Part shown: in pieces, positions 1 through 8,279 of the stretch | Layout: each line of letters starts with the position of its first letter | Position numbering within the stretch: position 1 is the first letter of the stretch | From: Pseudorhodobacter ferrugineus DSM 5888 | Lineage (GTDB): Bacteria; Pseudomonadota; Alphaproteobacteria; Rhodobacterales; Rhodobacteraceae | Direction of reading: 5' to 3' | NCBI RefSeq assembly: GCF_000420745.1 | Contig: NZ_ATVN01000008.1 | Location: 100,102 to 164,101, forward strand | DNA length: 64,000 nt | The notes under the pieces: generated by a model | Database searches by the model: none | Told to the model about the DNA's origin: nothing | Seen by the model: only the letters and a program-made list of their open reading frames with translations | Made by a program: the position numbers and the translations under genes

Positions 1-294
1 AGCGGTGACAAGCTGGAACCCGTCGTCACCCCTTTGCGCGGCGGCATTTTGCAGCTGGAAAATGGCACAGCCGACATTCGCACGGTGGCCGAAGGGCGCG
101 TGGCCGCAGGTCGCGGCTGGATCGGCATAACCCCGCGCGGCGCATATCTAACGCAAGATATTCGCGTGGCCGCCTTGCTGCCCGCTTGGGTCTGGTTGCT
201 GCTTGCGGCAGGCTTCGCGCTTGCGGCGTGGTTGGTTGAAGGGCGGCGCGGGCCAAACGGCACGCAGTCCAATAGCGTTTCGACTTTAACTTGA
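1..294 (+). CDS. 3' end of a membrane-anchored protein of unknown function
   Basis: The reading frame is open from base 1 and ends at TGA 292-294, so the 5' part lies outside the window. The visible 97 residues are a soluble segment followed by one strong hydrophobic helix (LLPAWVWLLLAAGFALAAWL) and a short basic tail, so the protein is probably anchored by its C terminus. I do not recognise the family. The last 22 bases of the gene form one arm of the inverted repeat at 273-373. Confidence 0.6.
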   Translation, partial: SGDKLEPVVTPLRGGILQLENGTADIRTVAEGRVAAGRGWIGITPRGAYLTQDIRVAALLPAWVWLLLAAGFALAAWLVEGRRGPNGTQSNSVSTLT

Positions 295-373
295 CCTAGC
301 ATACATCACATAACGCATTGAAATCTTTGATTTCAGGCAGCGATATGTGATTCAGGTTTAAATCGAAACGCTT
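273..373. repeat. 100-bp nested imperfect inverted repeat
   Basis: The outer arms at 273-289 and 357-373 share AGCGTTTCGA followed by a near-identical TTAAA-type tract. Inside them ATCACATA (305-312) pairs with TATGTGAT (344-351), and TGAAATC (319-325) pairs with GATTTCA (329-335). The three arm pairs are nested around one centre. It lies between convergent genes and overlaps the stop codon of the upstream one. It may be a bidirectional terminator or the remains of a small palindromic mobile element; there is no clean U-tract. Confidence 0.6.
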
Positions 374-396
374 TAAGGCGGTTAGCCCGTGACGCT

Positions 397-750
397 TTAC
401 TGCGGCAAATCCAGCCGAAACACCGCGTCCGACCATCCATCCACCAAACACCGTGCGCGGATCATCACATAATGCGTCCCCACGGGCACCGAAATCCCCG
501 CCAGTGATCTTGTAAACGGTTGCTCCTCCACATGCGGATGGGTCAGCACCCGCAGGCCAAGCGAGGCCCCATCCGGTGCCAAAACCTCCCATGCATCGGC
601 ATAATGGTCCCAGCCAGTATCGGGATGGGCCAAGGTGACATCAAACCGCCATGCATCGCCCGAACGGGTGGCCGCAACCGTTTCGATCACAGGTGGGGCA
701 GACAAGGCAGGGGTGGCAAGCAAGGCCAACAGGGGGATGATATTTTTCAT
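397..750 (-). CDS. small exported hypothetical protein
   Basis: This 117-residue protein begins with a clear Sec signal peptide (MKNIIPLLALLATPALSAPP, cleavage near residue 18). The mature part is short, beta-rich in appearance and has one cysteine. No catalytic motif is visible. It is convergent with the partial gene upstream and lies 36 bp downstream of the DUF599 gene on the same strand, so the two may share a transcript. It is likely periplasmic; function unknown. Confidence 0.7.
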   Translation of the reverse strand: MKNIIPLLALLATPALSAPPVIETVAATRSGDAWRFDVTLAHPDTGWDHYADAWEVLAPDGASLGLRVLTHPHVEEQPFTRSLAGISVPVGTHYVMIRARCLVDGWSDAVFRLDLPQ

Positions 751-786
751 AGCACGACCCTGTCACAAACATTACAAAAACCCAAA

Positions 787-1497
787 TCAACCCTGCGTGC
801 GCCGCAAGATAATCTCGCGCGATGCGCTCATGAATTCCCGCCGCAAAAGCACCGATGCGGTAACCAGCACAGTCGCCACCAACCCCCAAGGCCCCAACAA
901 CCACCCCAATGATCCCAGCGCGAAATAGATCGACCGCAGCCCTTTGTTGAAACTGCGCGCCGCCGTGATGTTTATCTCGGCCGCATCTGCCGCGCGGGCA
1001 TAGGCGGTGGTATCTTCGGCGTTATTCGGCACTGCCGCCATCATAATGGTGCAATAGCCGAACAACCGATGCGCCCAGATGAATTTCAGCAAGGCATTGG
1101 CGACAAAGATCAACACCAATGCCACTTTCAATTCCAACGCCACCCCTTGCGCCTCCAGCGTCAGGTCGGCCGCCAGCATATCCAGCCGCTCGCTATTGCC
1201 AATCACGGCAATCCCGCCACCCAGCGTAATCATGCACGCCGAGGCGAAAAACGCCGTGCCCTGCCGCAAACTGTCCAGTACTGTCGCATCAAAAATGCGC
1301 GGCTGGCGGGTGACAAACTGCACCATCCAATCGCGCCGGTACTGCTTCATCAGCACTGTCACCGATGGCTTTGCTGCAGGTGGGTTTTCCACTACCCATC
1401 CAATCACGACAGCACTTGCCAATAAAAATGCCACCGCCGCCAGATCATAGGCGCTGAACGCCGCCAGCATCGCGGGGGAAAAGTTCGGAAAAGACAT
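787..1497 (-). CDS. DUF599 family membrane protein
   Basis: A 236-residue integral membrane protein that looks like the DUF599 family. It has an N-terminal helix after the Ala-rich start, then a cytoplasmic RRDWMVQFVTRQPRIFDA segment and LDSLRQGTAFFASACMIT leading into the second helix, and two further hydrophobic segments towards the C terminus. Family function is unknown. The start at CAT 1495-1497 is divergent from glcD, leaving about 150 bp of shared upstream DNA. Confidence 0.8.
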   Translation of the reverse strand: MSFPNFSPAMLAAFSAYDLAAVAFLLASAVVIGWVVENPPAAKPSVTVLMKQYRRDWMVQFVTRQPRIFDATVLDSLRQGTAFFASACMITLGGGIAVIGNSERLDMLAADLTLEAQGVALELKVALVLIFVANALLKFIWAHRLFGYCTIMMAAVPNNAEDTTAYARAADAAEINITAARSFNKGLRSIYFALGSLGWLLGPWGLVATVLVTASVLLRREFMSASREIILRRTQG

Positions 1498-1587
1498 GGC
1501 ACCGCCTGCGTGTTGCTAAAGAAAGATGCTCTTACCGCGGAATCCCCGCGCCAGAAACACTCTTCTGATCCGCCTGCGACAGAACGC

Positions 1588-1616
1588 TTGATTTATGGGT
1601 ATATTGGTTATATAAA
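1588..1616 (+). promoter_or_regulatory. predicted sigma70 promoter of the glc operon
   Basis: TTGATT (1588-1593) and TATAAA (1611-1616) are separated by 17 bp and lie about 36 bp upstream of the glcD start. TGGT at 1605-1608 and ACCA at 1620-1623 form a short inverted repeat across the -10 box, which could be a regulator site (glycolate operons often have GntR-type regulators). The operator reading is inference. Confidence 0.45.
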
Positions 1617-1651
1617 TTTACCAGTTGGGGTGAATTGAAAAGGCGCAGACT

Positions 1652-3085
1652 ATGGAAATGCCACGGATTGATGCCGCTATCGTCGCGCGCAAACCCGCTA
1701 TCGTCGCCGCCTTGCAAGAGGTGCTGCCCCCCGATGCCGTGATTTTCGATGAGATTGAGGTGCGCGCCTATGAATGTGACGCGCTGACCGCTTACCGCTG
1801 TCCGCCCCTTGCCGCCGTGCTGCCCCGTACCACAGCCGAAGTATCGGCTGTTCTGCGGATTTGCCACAAAATGGGCGTGCCCGTTGTGCCGCGCGGGGCA
1901 GGGACATCGCTTGCGGGCGGGGCGCTGCCCACGGGCGATTGTGTGATTTTGGGCGTGGCGCGGATGAACGGTGTGCTGGAAACGGACTATCCCAACCGCT
2001 TTATCCGCGTGCAATCGGGCCGCACCAACCTGTCGGTGACAGGTGCTGTCGAATCGGACGGGTTCTTTTACGCCCCCGACCCGTCCAGCCAGCTTGCCTG
2101 TGCCATTGCAGGCAATATCGCGATGAACTCGGGCGGCGCGCATTGCCTGAAATACGGGGTGACCACGAACAACCTGCTGGGCGTGACCCTTGTGCAAATG
2201 GACGGCACTGTGCTGGAAATCGGCGGCGCGCATTTCGATGCGGGCGGGTTGGACCTGTTGGGCGTGATCTGCGGGTCCGAAGGGCAGCTGGGCGTTGTGA
2301 CCGAGGCGACCTTGCGCATCCTGCCCAAACCCGAAGGCGCGCGCCCCGTGCTTATGGGGTTTGATAGCAACGAAGTCGCGGGCGAATGCGTGTCCGACAT
2401 CATCAAGGCTGGCATCTTGCCAGTGGCGATTGAATTCATGGACCGCCCCTGTATCGAGGCGACCGAAGCCTTTGCCAAAGCCGGCTATCCGATGTGCGAG
2501 GCGCTGCTGATTGTCGAGGTCGAAGGATCGAAGGCCGAGATTGACGAGCAATTGGCCCTGATCATCGAAATCGCCAAGCGCCACAACCCTGTGGAACTGC
2601 GCGAAGCAGCGGATGAGGACCAAGCCAAGCGCATCTGGCTGGGCCGTAAATCCGCCTTTGGCGCGATGGGCCAGATCAATGATTACATGTGCTTGGACGG
2701 CACAATCCCCGTGTCATCGCTGCCTTACGTGCTGCGCCGGATTGGCGAGATGTCCAAGCAATACGGGCTTGCCGTGGGCAATGTGTTTCATGCAGGCGAT
2801 GGCAACATGCATCCCCTGATCTTGTATGACGCCAACAAGCCGGGTGATCTGGAGCTGTGCGAGGCGTTCGGTGCCGATGTGCTGAAACTCTGTGTCGAAG
2901 TGGGTGGCTGTTTGACAGGTGAACATGGCGTGGGGATTGAAAAACGCGACCTGATGAAGGTGCAATTCGCGCCCGAGGACATGGAGGCGCAGCTGTGGGT
3001 CAAGGATGTGTTTGACCCGCAGTGGCTTTTGAACCCTGCCAAGGTGTTTCCGTTGGATGTGACGGCCAGCCGCCGAGCTGTGTGA
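1652..3085 (+). CDS. glcD: glycolate oxidase, FAD-binding subunit GlcD
   Basis: Catalytic flavoprotein subunit of the glycolate oxidase complex, which oxidises glycolate to glyoxylate. The N-terminal half is a PCMH FAD-binding domain with PRGAGTSLAGG near residue 80, then the glycine-rich FIRVQSGRTNLSVTG and SPSSQLACAIAGNIAMNSGG-like region. The C-terminal FAD-linked oxidase domain ends with LTGEHGVGIEKRD near residue 425 and LNPAKVFP. At 477 residues it is close to the family length. ATG 1652 is chosen; ATG 1658 is possible. It is the first gene of glcDE-x-F. Confidence 0.93.
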   Translation: MEMPRIDAAIVARKPAIVAALQEVLPPDAVIFDEIEVRAYECDALTAYRCPPLAAVLPRTTAEVSAVLRICHKMGVPVVPRGAGTSLAGGALPTGDCVILGVARMNGVLETDYPNRFIRVQSGRTNLSVTGAVESDGFFYAPDPSSQLACAIAGNIAMNSGGAHCLKYGVTTNNLLGVTLVQMDGTVLEIGGAHFDAGGLDLLGVICGSEGQLGVVTEATLRILPKPEGARPVLMGFDSNEVAGECVSDIIKAGILPVAIEFMDRPCIEATEAFAKAGYPMCEALLIVEVEGSKAEIDEQLALIIEIAKRHNPVELREAADEDQAKRIWLGRKSAFGAMGQINDYMCLDGTIPVSSLPYVLRRIGEMSKQYGLAVGNVFHAGDGNMHPLILYDANKPGDLELCEAFGADVLKLCVEVGGCLTGEHGVGIEKRDLMKVQFAPEDMEAQLWVKDVFDPQWLLNPAKVFPLDVTASRRAV

Positions 3086-3091
3086 CGAGCG

Positions 3092-3142
3092 CCGGGGGTT
3101 TTCCACCCCCGGACCCCCGAGGATATTTTTGCCGAAAAGAAA
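3092..3142 (+). repeat. 3'-flank repeat motif, copy A (hairpin plus GATATTTTTGCC tail)
   Basis: CCGGGGG (3092-3098) pairs with CCCCCGG (3106-3112). It is followed by ACCCCCGA and GGATATTTTTGCCGAAAAG (3121-3139). Relatives occur after other genes at 14903, 44445, 50232 and 56017. It sits between the glcD stop and the glcE start and probably acts as a transcript 3'-end or processing hairpin within the operon. Confidence 0.6.
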
Positions 3143-3152
3143 GGGCAGAGGG

Positions 3153-4268
3153 ATGAAACCTGCCAATGAGATGGAACTGTCCGAAGCGATCCGTGGGGCG
3201 AATGGGCCTTTGCGCATTGTTGGCGGGGGAACGCGGGCGATTGGGCCGGACCGGGCGGGTGAGGTTTTGGAAACCGGCGCGTTGTCGGGGATATCGCTGT
3301 ATGAGCCAGGGGCGTTGACCATTGTTGCAGGCGCGGGCACGCCATTGGCCGAGGTTGAGGCGGCTTTGGACGGCGGTGGGCAGCGCTTGCCGTTTGAGGT
3401 GCCGGATCTGCGCGGGCTTTTGGGGCGTTCGGGGGCATCGACGATTGGGGGCGTCGTGGCGGCCAATGGCTCGGGGCCACGGCGCATTCAGGCGGGGGCC
3501 TGCCGTGACAGTTTGATTGGGGTGCGGTTTGTTGATGGTGCTGGGACCATTGTGAAAAATGGCGGGCGGGTGATGAAGAATGTCACCGGCTATGATTTGG
3601 TCAAGCTGATGGCGGGAAGCCACGGCACGCTTGGGGTGTTGACCGAAGTGGCGTTCAAGGTGCTGCCGCGCCCCGAGGTCGAGGCGACGTTGACCCGTGA
3701 CGGGGTTGACCCTGCCGCAGCGGTGGCGGCTATGGCGCAGGCGCTTGGTTCGCCTTATGAGGTGACGGGGGCCGCGTATTTTGGTGGTCAGATCCGCTTG
3801 CGGATTGAAGGCATGATTGGGTCAGTGGCCTATCGCTCGGGCGCATTGCGTAAATTGCTGGGCGCAGGCTGGGATGTGGTTGAGGCGGCGCAAAGTGCTA
3901 TCCTTTGGCGCGAAATCCGCGATGTTGCCCCCTTTATGGGCCAAGCGGGTGCCGTGTGGCGCATTTCCATAAAACCATCGGATATGCCGCAAGTCTTGGC
4001 CGTGTTGTCTCAGGCGCAAACTCTGTGTGATTGGGGCGGCGGGTTGATCTGGGCGCTGGTGCCGGATGCAGGCGATGCGCAGGCAGGCGCCCTGCGCGGG
4101 GCTTTGGCTGCAATGGGGGGCCATGCCACCTTGGTGCGGGCGGGGGCGGCGGTTTATGACACCACACCCGCCTTTCACCCTGAACCCGCCGCCCTTGCCA
4201 CCTTGTCGAAAACGTTGCGCGCGAAATTCGACCCGCGTGGGATTTTGAACCCCGGCATGATGGGATAA
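3153..4268 (+). CDS. glcE: glycolate oxidase, FAD-binding subunit GlcE
   Basis: Second FAD-binding subunit, 371 residues from ATG 3153, which is preceded by AGAGGG; an upstream TTG in frame is unlikely because it lies inside the intergenic repeat. The protein has a shorter PCMH FAD domain (RIVGGGTRAIG, then LTIVAGAGTPLAEVEAAL) and GGRVMKNVTGYDLVKLMAGSHGTLGV in two stretches, typical of GlcE, and ends with FDPRGILNPG. It lies 67 bp after glcD and ends 3 bp before the next ORF. Confidence 0.92.
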   Translation: MKPANEMELSEAIRGANGPLRIVGGGTRAIGPDRAGEVLETGALSGISLYEPGALTIVAGAGTPLAEVEAALDGGGQRLPFEVPDLRGLLGRSGASTIGGVVAANGSGPRRIQAGACRDSLIGVRFVDGAGTIVKNGGRVMKNVTGYDLVKLMAGSHGTLGVLTEVAFKVLPRPEVEATLTRDGVDPAAAVAAMAQALGSPYEVTGAAYFGGQIRLRIEGMIGSVAYRSGALRKLLGAGWDVVEAAQSAILWREIRDVAPFMGQAGAVWRISIKPSDMPQVLAVLSQAQTLCDWGGGLIWALVPDAGDAQAGALRGALAAMGGHATLVRAGAAVYDTTPAFHPEPAALATLSKTLRAKFDPRGILNPGMMG

Positions 4269-4271
4269 ACT

Positions 4272-4577
4272 ATGACAAACCTTGTATTCCTCGCCCTGCC
4301 TTTGGTGATTTACCTATCGCTTGCGACCTTGCCCAAAGGTCGCCCCGCCGCCACAGGCCTTGCGATCGCATTGGTGTTTGTCGCCATTCTACGGCTAACC
4401 ATGCCCGTAGCTGGCCCAGCATCTTTTGTGGCCCTTGCAGGGATCGCGATGGCTGCCATTGCCCAAGGCCTGCGCACAGCCTTGGGTCCACGCCTGCCCC
4501 CCCGCTTGTACTTCGCTTTGTTGGGCGTCTTGCCCCTTATCGCCATTGCCCTGCTGACGCTGACTGTCGGAGACTAA
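4272..4577 (+). CDS. small multi-pass membrane protein in the glc operon
   Basis: A 101-residue protein that is almost entirely hydrophobic, with about three to four transmembrane helices. It begins 3 bp after glcE and ends 1 bp before glcF, so it is almost certainly co-transcribed and translationally coupled with them. No family recognised. Its place between two oxidase subunits suggests a membrane tether or transporter accessory, but that is inference. Confidence 0.75.
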   Translation: MTNLVFLALPLVIYLSLATLPKGRPAATGLAIALVFVAILRLTMPVAGPASFVALAGIAMAAIAQGLRTALGPRLPPRLYFALLGVLPLIAIALLTLTVGD

Positions 4578-4578
4578 C

Positions 4579-5868
4579 ATGCAAACCACTTTCACCCCCG
4601 AACAGCTGCAAGACCCCGGCATCAAGCTCAGCAATGACATCCTGCGCACTTGCGTGCATTGCGGGTTTTGCACCGCGACTTGCCCCACCTATCAGGTGCT
4701 GGGCGATGAGCTGGACAGCCCGCGGGGCCGGATTTACCTGATCAAGGATATGCTGGAACAAGGCCGCCCCGCCGATGCGAAAACCGTGAAACACATCGAC
4801 CGCTGCCTAAGCTGCCTTGCCTGCATGACCACCTGCCCATCGGGCGTGCATTATATGCACTTGGTCGATAACGCGCGGGAATATATCGAAAAAACCTACA
4901 AACGTCCGTTGATGGACCGCCTGCTGCGCTGGACCTTGGCGCAGATCATCCCACACCCCATGCGGTTCCGGCTTGCTCTGTTTGCCGCCAAGCTGGGCCG
5001 CCCTTTTGCCTTTCTCATGCCCGACGCCCGCTTGCGCTCGATGCTGGAAATGGCCCCTAAAACCATCCCCCCCGTCAGCCGCAATGATGACCCGCAAACC
5101 TTTGCCCCCACGGGGCCCCGCAAATTCCGCGTGGCGCTGATGACGGGTTGCGCGCAAAAGGCGCTTAACACCGATATCAACGATGCCACCATCCGCATCC
5201 TGCGCCGCTTGGGCTGCGAAGTGGTTGTGGCAAAGGGCATGGGCTGTTGCGGCGCGCTGACCCATCACATGGGCAAGGTCGATCAATCCCACGCCTCTGC
5301 CGCCGCCAATATCAACGCTTGGATGGTCGAAAAACGGGCAGGGGGCTTGGATGCCGTGGTCATCAACACTTCGGGCTGCGGTACCACGGTGAAGGATTAC
5401 GGCCATATGTTCCGCAATGACCCGCTGGCCGCCGATGCCGCCGAAATCTCGGCCATGACGATGGATATTTCCGAACTTTTGGTCAAAATCGGCCTGCCCG
5501 AAGGCGCGGACAAGGGCCTCAAAGTCGCCTATCACGCCGCCTGCAGCCTGCAACATGGCCAGCAGATCAAGAACCACCCCAAAGACCTGCTCAAACGCGC
5601 AGGCTTTACCGTGGTGGAACCTGCCGACAGCCACCTGTGCTGTGGATCCGCTGGCACCTATAACCTGCTGCAACCCGAAATCAGCCAGCAGCTGAAAGCG
5701 CGCAAGGTTCAAACGCTCGAGGCAAAACACCCCGACATCATCGCCGCAGGCAATATCGGCTGTATGATGCAAATCGGCTCGGGCACCAAAATCCCTATCG
5801 TCCATACGGTCGAACTCCTCGATTGGGCCACGGGCGGGCCAAAGCCTGCCGCATTGACAATTGGTTAA
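4579..5868 (+). CDS. glcF: glycolate oxidase, iron-sulfur subunit GlcF
   Basis: A 429-residue electron-transfer subunit that carries electrons from GlcDE to the quinone pool. Two [4Fe-4S] motifs are visible: CVHCGFCTATCP near residue 25 and CLSCLACMTTCP near residue 76. Two CCG-type cysteine-rich repeats follow (GMGCCGALTHH near 217 and HLCCGSAGTYN near 355), as expected for this family. It completes the glcDEF set. Confidence 0.94.
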   Translation: MQTTFTPEQLQDPGIKLSNDILRTCVHCGFCTATCPTYQVLGDELDSPRGRIYLIKDMLEQGRPADAKTVKHIDRCLSCLACMTTCPSGVHYMHLVDNAREYIEKTYKRPLMDRLLRWTLAQIIPHPMRFRLALFAAKLGRPFAFLMPDARLRSMLEMAPKTIPPVSRNDDPQTFAPTGPRKFRVALMTGCAQKALNTDINDATIRILRRLGCEVVVAKGMGCCGALTHHMGKVDQSHASAAANINAWMVEKRAGGLDAVVINTSGCGTTVKDYGHMFRNDPLAADAAEISAMTMDISELLVKIGLPEGADKGLKVAYHAACSLQHGQQIKNHPKDLLKRAGFTVVEPADSHLCCGSAGTYNLLQPEISQQLKARKVQTLEAKHPDIIAAGNIGCMMQIGSGTKIPIVHTVELLDWATGGPKPAALTIG

Positions 5869-5938
5869 TTTTTGCAGAATTGGCCATAAATCTGCCGTAA
5901 AGCGTCCCTATCGCTTGGGTTGAGTGTGCGGAGGTTCT

Positions 5939-6763
5939 ATGTCTGTTTTGTCCATCCTGTCTCGTGTGGCCCTATGCGCCATGATGGTGTTTGCATTGCG
6001 CGGTGCCGCAAGTGCCGAAGAATCCGCGCTGCTTCGCCTTGATACGGGCGATCAAAGCAAGGGTTGGAATGCGGTGGGCCGCTTGAATATGGGCAAACGC
6101 AGCTTTTGCACGGGCGCGCTGATTGCGCCGAACCTTGTGCTGACCGCTGCCCATTGCCTGTTTGATGCCAAGACCGGCGTGCGCATTAACCCTGATGAGA
6201 TTGAATTTCTGGCTGGCTGGCGCAATGGCCGTGCAGCAGCATATCGTGGCATCAAACACGCGATTGCCCATCCCGAATATGTCTATGGCGGCGGGGACAA
6301 ACTGACCCGCGTGTCCTTTGATCTGGCGCTTTTGGAACTGGACCAACCCATCCGCATGGTCAGCATCCCGCCGTTTGAAACCGACCTGACCCCGCTTAAA
6401 GGCGATGAGGTGGGCGTTGTGTCCTATGCGAAGGACCGGTCCGAGGCCCCCAGCCTGCAAGAAGTCTGCCATGTGCTGAACCAAGAGGAAAAGCTGTTGG
6501 TTCTGTCGTGCAACGTCGATTTTGGGTCTTCGGGCGCGCCGATCTTTTCTATCCGTGACGGTGTGGCGCGTGTTGTCTCGGTCGTGTCCTCCAAGGCCGA
6601 TTATGGCGGGGCCGAGGTGGCCTTGGGCACCAGCCTGCAAGGGCCATTGGTGGCCTTGCGTGCAACCCTTGCCGCCGAAAGCAGCCCGTTCCAAAAATCC
6701 GACCCCGCCTTGCGAGAGCTGGAAACAGGGGCCGGCAATACTGCGAAATTCATGAAACCATGA
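5939..6763 (+). CDS. exported trypsin-like serine protease (tandem copy 1)
   Basis: ATG 5939 follows GGAGG at 5930-5934 and gives a 274-residue protein with a signal peptide ending around ASAEE. The S1 catalytic triad is complete: His in LTAAHCLF, Asp in FDLALLEL, Ser in DFGSSGAPIF. Cysteines flank the His and Ser regions as in secreted trypsins. It overlaps the next gene by 4 bp (ATGA) and is plainly paralogous to it. The substrate is unknown. Confidence 0.88.
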   Translation: MSVLSILSRVALCAMMVFALRGAASAEESALLRLDTGDQSKGWNAVGRLNMGKRSFCTGALIAPNLVLTAAHCLFDAKTGVRINPDEIEFLAGWRNGRAAAYRGIKHAIAHPEYVYGGGDKLTRVSFDLALLELDQPIRMVSIPPFETDLTPLKGDEVGVVSYAKDRSEAPSLQEVCHVLNQEEKLLVLSCNVDFGSSGAPIFSIRDGVARVVSVVSSKADYGGAEVALGTSLQGPLVALRATLAAESSPFQKSDPALRELETGAGNTAKFMKP

Positions 6764-7626
6764 TGCGGATAAAATCCCCTTTTGCCACAGTCGTCTTGGC
6801 GCTCCTTGTGGCGTTTTCGCCCGCCGCAACCCAAGCACAAGATCAAATCAGCACGGCGCTTGAATCGCTTGATCGCCGTGATCAGGTTTTGGGATGGGAG
6901 GCAGTGGGCCGTATCGACATGGCCAATGCCGCCTTTTGCACCGGCACCCTGATTGCGCCCGATCTTGTGCTTACGGCTGCGCATTGCCTATTTGATACAC
7001 GCACAAAACAACCCTACGACCCCGCTGGTATGCAGTTCCGCGCGGGCCTGCGTGATACCAAAACCATCGCCGTAGGCCGCGTGCGCCGCGCCGTGCCGCA
7101 CCCCGGTTATGTCCCCTTTACCCCTGTCAGCACCGCCAGTATCGCGCATGATATCGCGCTGTTGGAATTGGCCGAACCCATCCCCGCAGGCCGTGCCGCC
7201 CCCTTTGCCGTGGCGGCCCCCAGCGCGGGCGGCAAGATCAGCGTCGTATCTTACGCCCGCAACCGCGCCGATACCCTGTCGTGGCAGCGCGCTTGCAACA
7301 TCAAGGACCGCAGCGCCACCATTCTCGCCTTTGATTGTGATGTCGATCACGGATCGTCTGGCGCGCCGGTCTTTGACCTGTCGGGCAACCGCGCCAAGAT
7401 TATCTCTATCATTTCGGCGGGCCACCGCGACAAAGACGGCGCTGTGTCCTATGGCATGCAGCTGCCCGATCTGGTCGCCGACCTGAAAGCCGCCTTGCGC
7501 AGTGGCAAGGGCGTGGTGCTGGCCCGCGGTGATGCCCCCCGTGCCCAAATTCGCCGCATCGGTGTGGGCAGCGATGACAAAGCCACCACCGGCGCGCGTT
7601 TCGTCAAGGCGCGGACCGCGCCCTAA
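6760..7626 (+). CDS. exported trypsin-like serine protease (tandem copy 2)
   Basis: A 288-residue protein with a signal peptide ending near TQAQD. The triad is intact: His in LTAAHCLF, Asp in AHDIALLEL, Ser in DHGSSGAPVF. It shares VGR, FCTG(A/T)LIAP and VLTAAHCLFD with copy 1, so the pair arose by tandem duplication. Start codons ATG 6760 and ATG 6763 are adjacent; the first overlaps the stop of copy 1, suggesting translational coupling. The C-terminal tail is longer than in copy 1. Confidence 0.88.
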   Translation: MMRIKSPFATVVLALLVAFSPAATQAQDQISTALESLDRRDQVLGWEAVGRIDMANAAFCTGTLIAPDLVLTAAHCLFDTRTKQPYDPAGMQFRAGLRDTKTIAVGRVRRAVPHPGYVPFTPVSTASIAHDIALLELAEPIPAGRAAPFAVAAPSAGGKISVVSYARNRADTLSWQRACNIKDRSATILAFDCDVDHGSSGAPVFDLSGNRAKIISIISAGHRDKDGAVSYGMQLPDLVADLKAALRSGKGVVLARGDAPRAQIRRIGVGSDDKATTGARFVKARTAP

Positions 7627-7630
7627 GGGT

Positions 7631-7659
7631 CTTGAAACCCCGCCACTCCCTCCCCAAAT
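7631..7659 (+). promoter_or_regulatory. candidate heat-shock (RpoH) promoter of hsp20
   Basis: CTTGAAA at 7631-7637 and CCCCAAAT at 7652-7659 resemble the sigma32 -35 and -10 elements, with about 15 bp between CTTGAA and the C-run. The site begins right after the protease stop and about 95 bp upstream of the hsp20 start. The -10 match is imperfect, so this is a prediction. Confidence 0.45.
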
Positions 7660-7664
7660 CTTGT

Positions 7665-7748
7665 GTACGGGTGCCGAAATCGGGCCCGTACAAACCCATC
7701 GGCCCGTCCACATAACCGGAGGGCCGCCAACGCATCGCTTTACGGAGG
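7665..7748 (+). promoter_or_regulatory. structured hsp20 5' leader, possible RNA thermometer
   Basis: GTACGGG (7665-7671) pairs perfectly with CCCGTAC (7685-7691), with CCGA/TCGG nested inside. CGGCCC (7700-7705) pairs with GGGCCG (7721-7726). The Shine-Dalgarno GGAGG lies at 7744-7748. Small heat-shock genes of alphaproteobacteria often carry ROSE-type leaders made of successive hairpins. Occlusion of the ribosome site is not demonstrated by simple pairing here. Confidence 0.4.
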
Positions 7749-7753
7749 ATGAT

Positions 7754-8239
7754 ATGCGTACATTCGATCTTGCCCCCCTTTACCGCGCAACTGTCGGCTT
7801 TGACCGCATCGCCGATATGATGGACAGGGTTTTGACCACCGATGTGGCCCAACCCAGCTATCCCCCCTACAATATTGAAAAGACAGATGAAAATGCCTAT
7901 CGCATTTCCATTGCCGTTGCAGGCTTTACCCCTGATGAACTGTCGGTCGAGGTGAGAGAGGCCACTCTGGTCATTTCCGCCCGCAAGGCCGACGACGACA
8001 AGCAAACCCACTACCTGCACCGCGGCATCGCCACCCGCGCGTTTGAGCGCCGCTTTGCGCTGGCCGATCACATGCGCGTCACGGGGGCGGCCCATGAACA
8101 TGGTATGCTGCATATCGAACTGATCCGCGAAATGCCCGAGGCGTTAAAACCCCGCCGCATCGAAATCGCCCGCGCGCCGGCCAAACCGGCCCAACCGCAA
8201 ATCGACATGAAGACCTTGCCAGAAACGGTTGAAACCTAA
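7754..8239 (+). CDS. Hsp20/alpha-crystallin small heat-shock protein
   Basis: ATG 7754, preceded by GGAGG at 7744-7748, gives 161 residues. An N-terminal arm (LAPLYRATVGFDRIADMMDR) typical of IbpA-like proteins is followed by the alpha-crystallin domain (YNIEKTDENAYRISIAVAGF to LIREMPEALKPRRIEI) and a C-terminal tail. It is an ATP-independent holdase for unfolding proteins in the cytoplasm. The long upstream open frame is not part of the gene. It converges with aruI across a strong terminator. Confidence 0.9.
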   Translation: MRTFDLAPLYRATVGFDRIADMMDRVLTTDVAQPSYPPYNIEKTDENAYRISIAVAGFTPDELSVEVREATLVISARKADDDKQTHYLHRGIATRAFERRFALADHMRVTGAAHEHGMLHIELIREMPEALKPRRIEIARAPAKPAQPQIDMKTLPETVET

Positions 8240-8242
8240 CAC

Positions 8243-8279
8243 AAAAAGGCCGGGCGCAGCACATGCGCCCGGTCCTTTT
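8243..8279. terminator. bidirectional intrinsic terminator
   Basis: GGCCGGGCGCA pairs with TGCGCCCGGTCC around a short loop, with an A-run before and TTTT after, so it can terminate transcription from both sides. It separates the convergent hsp20 and aruI genes. Confidence 0.85.
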
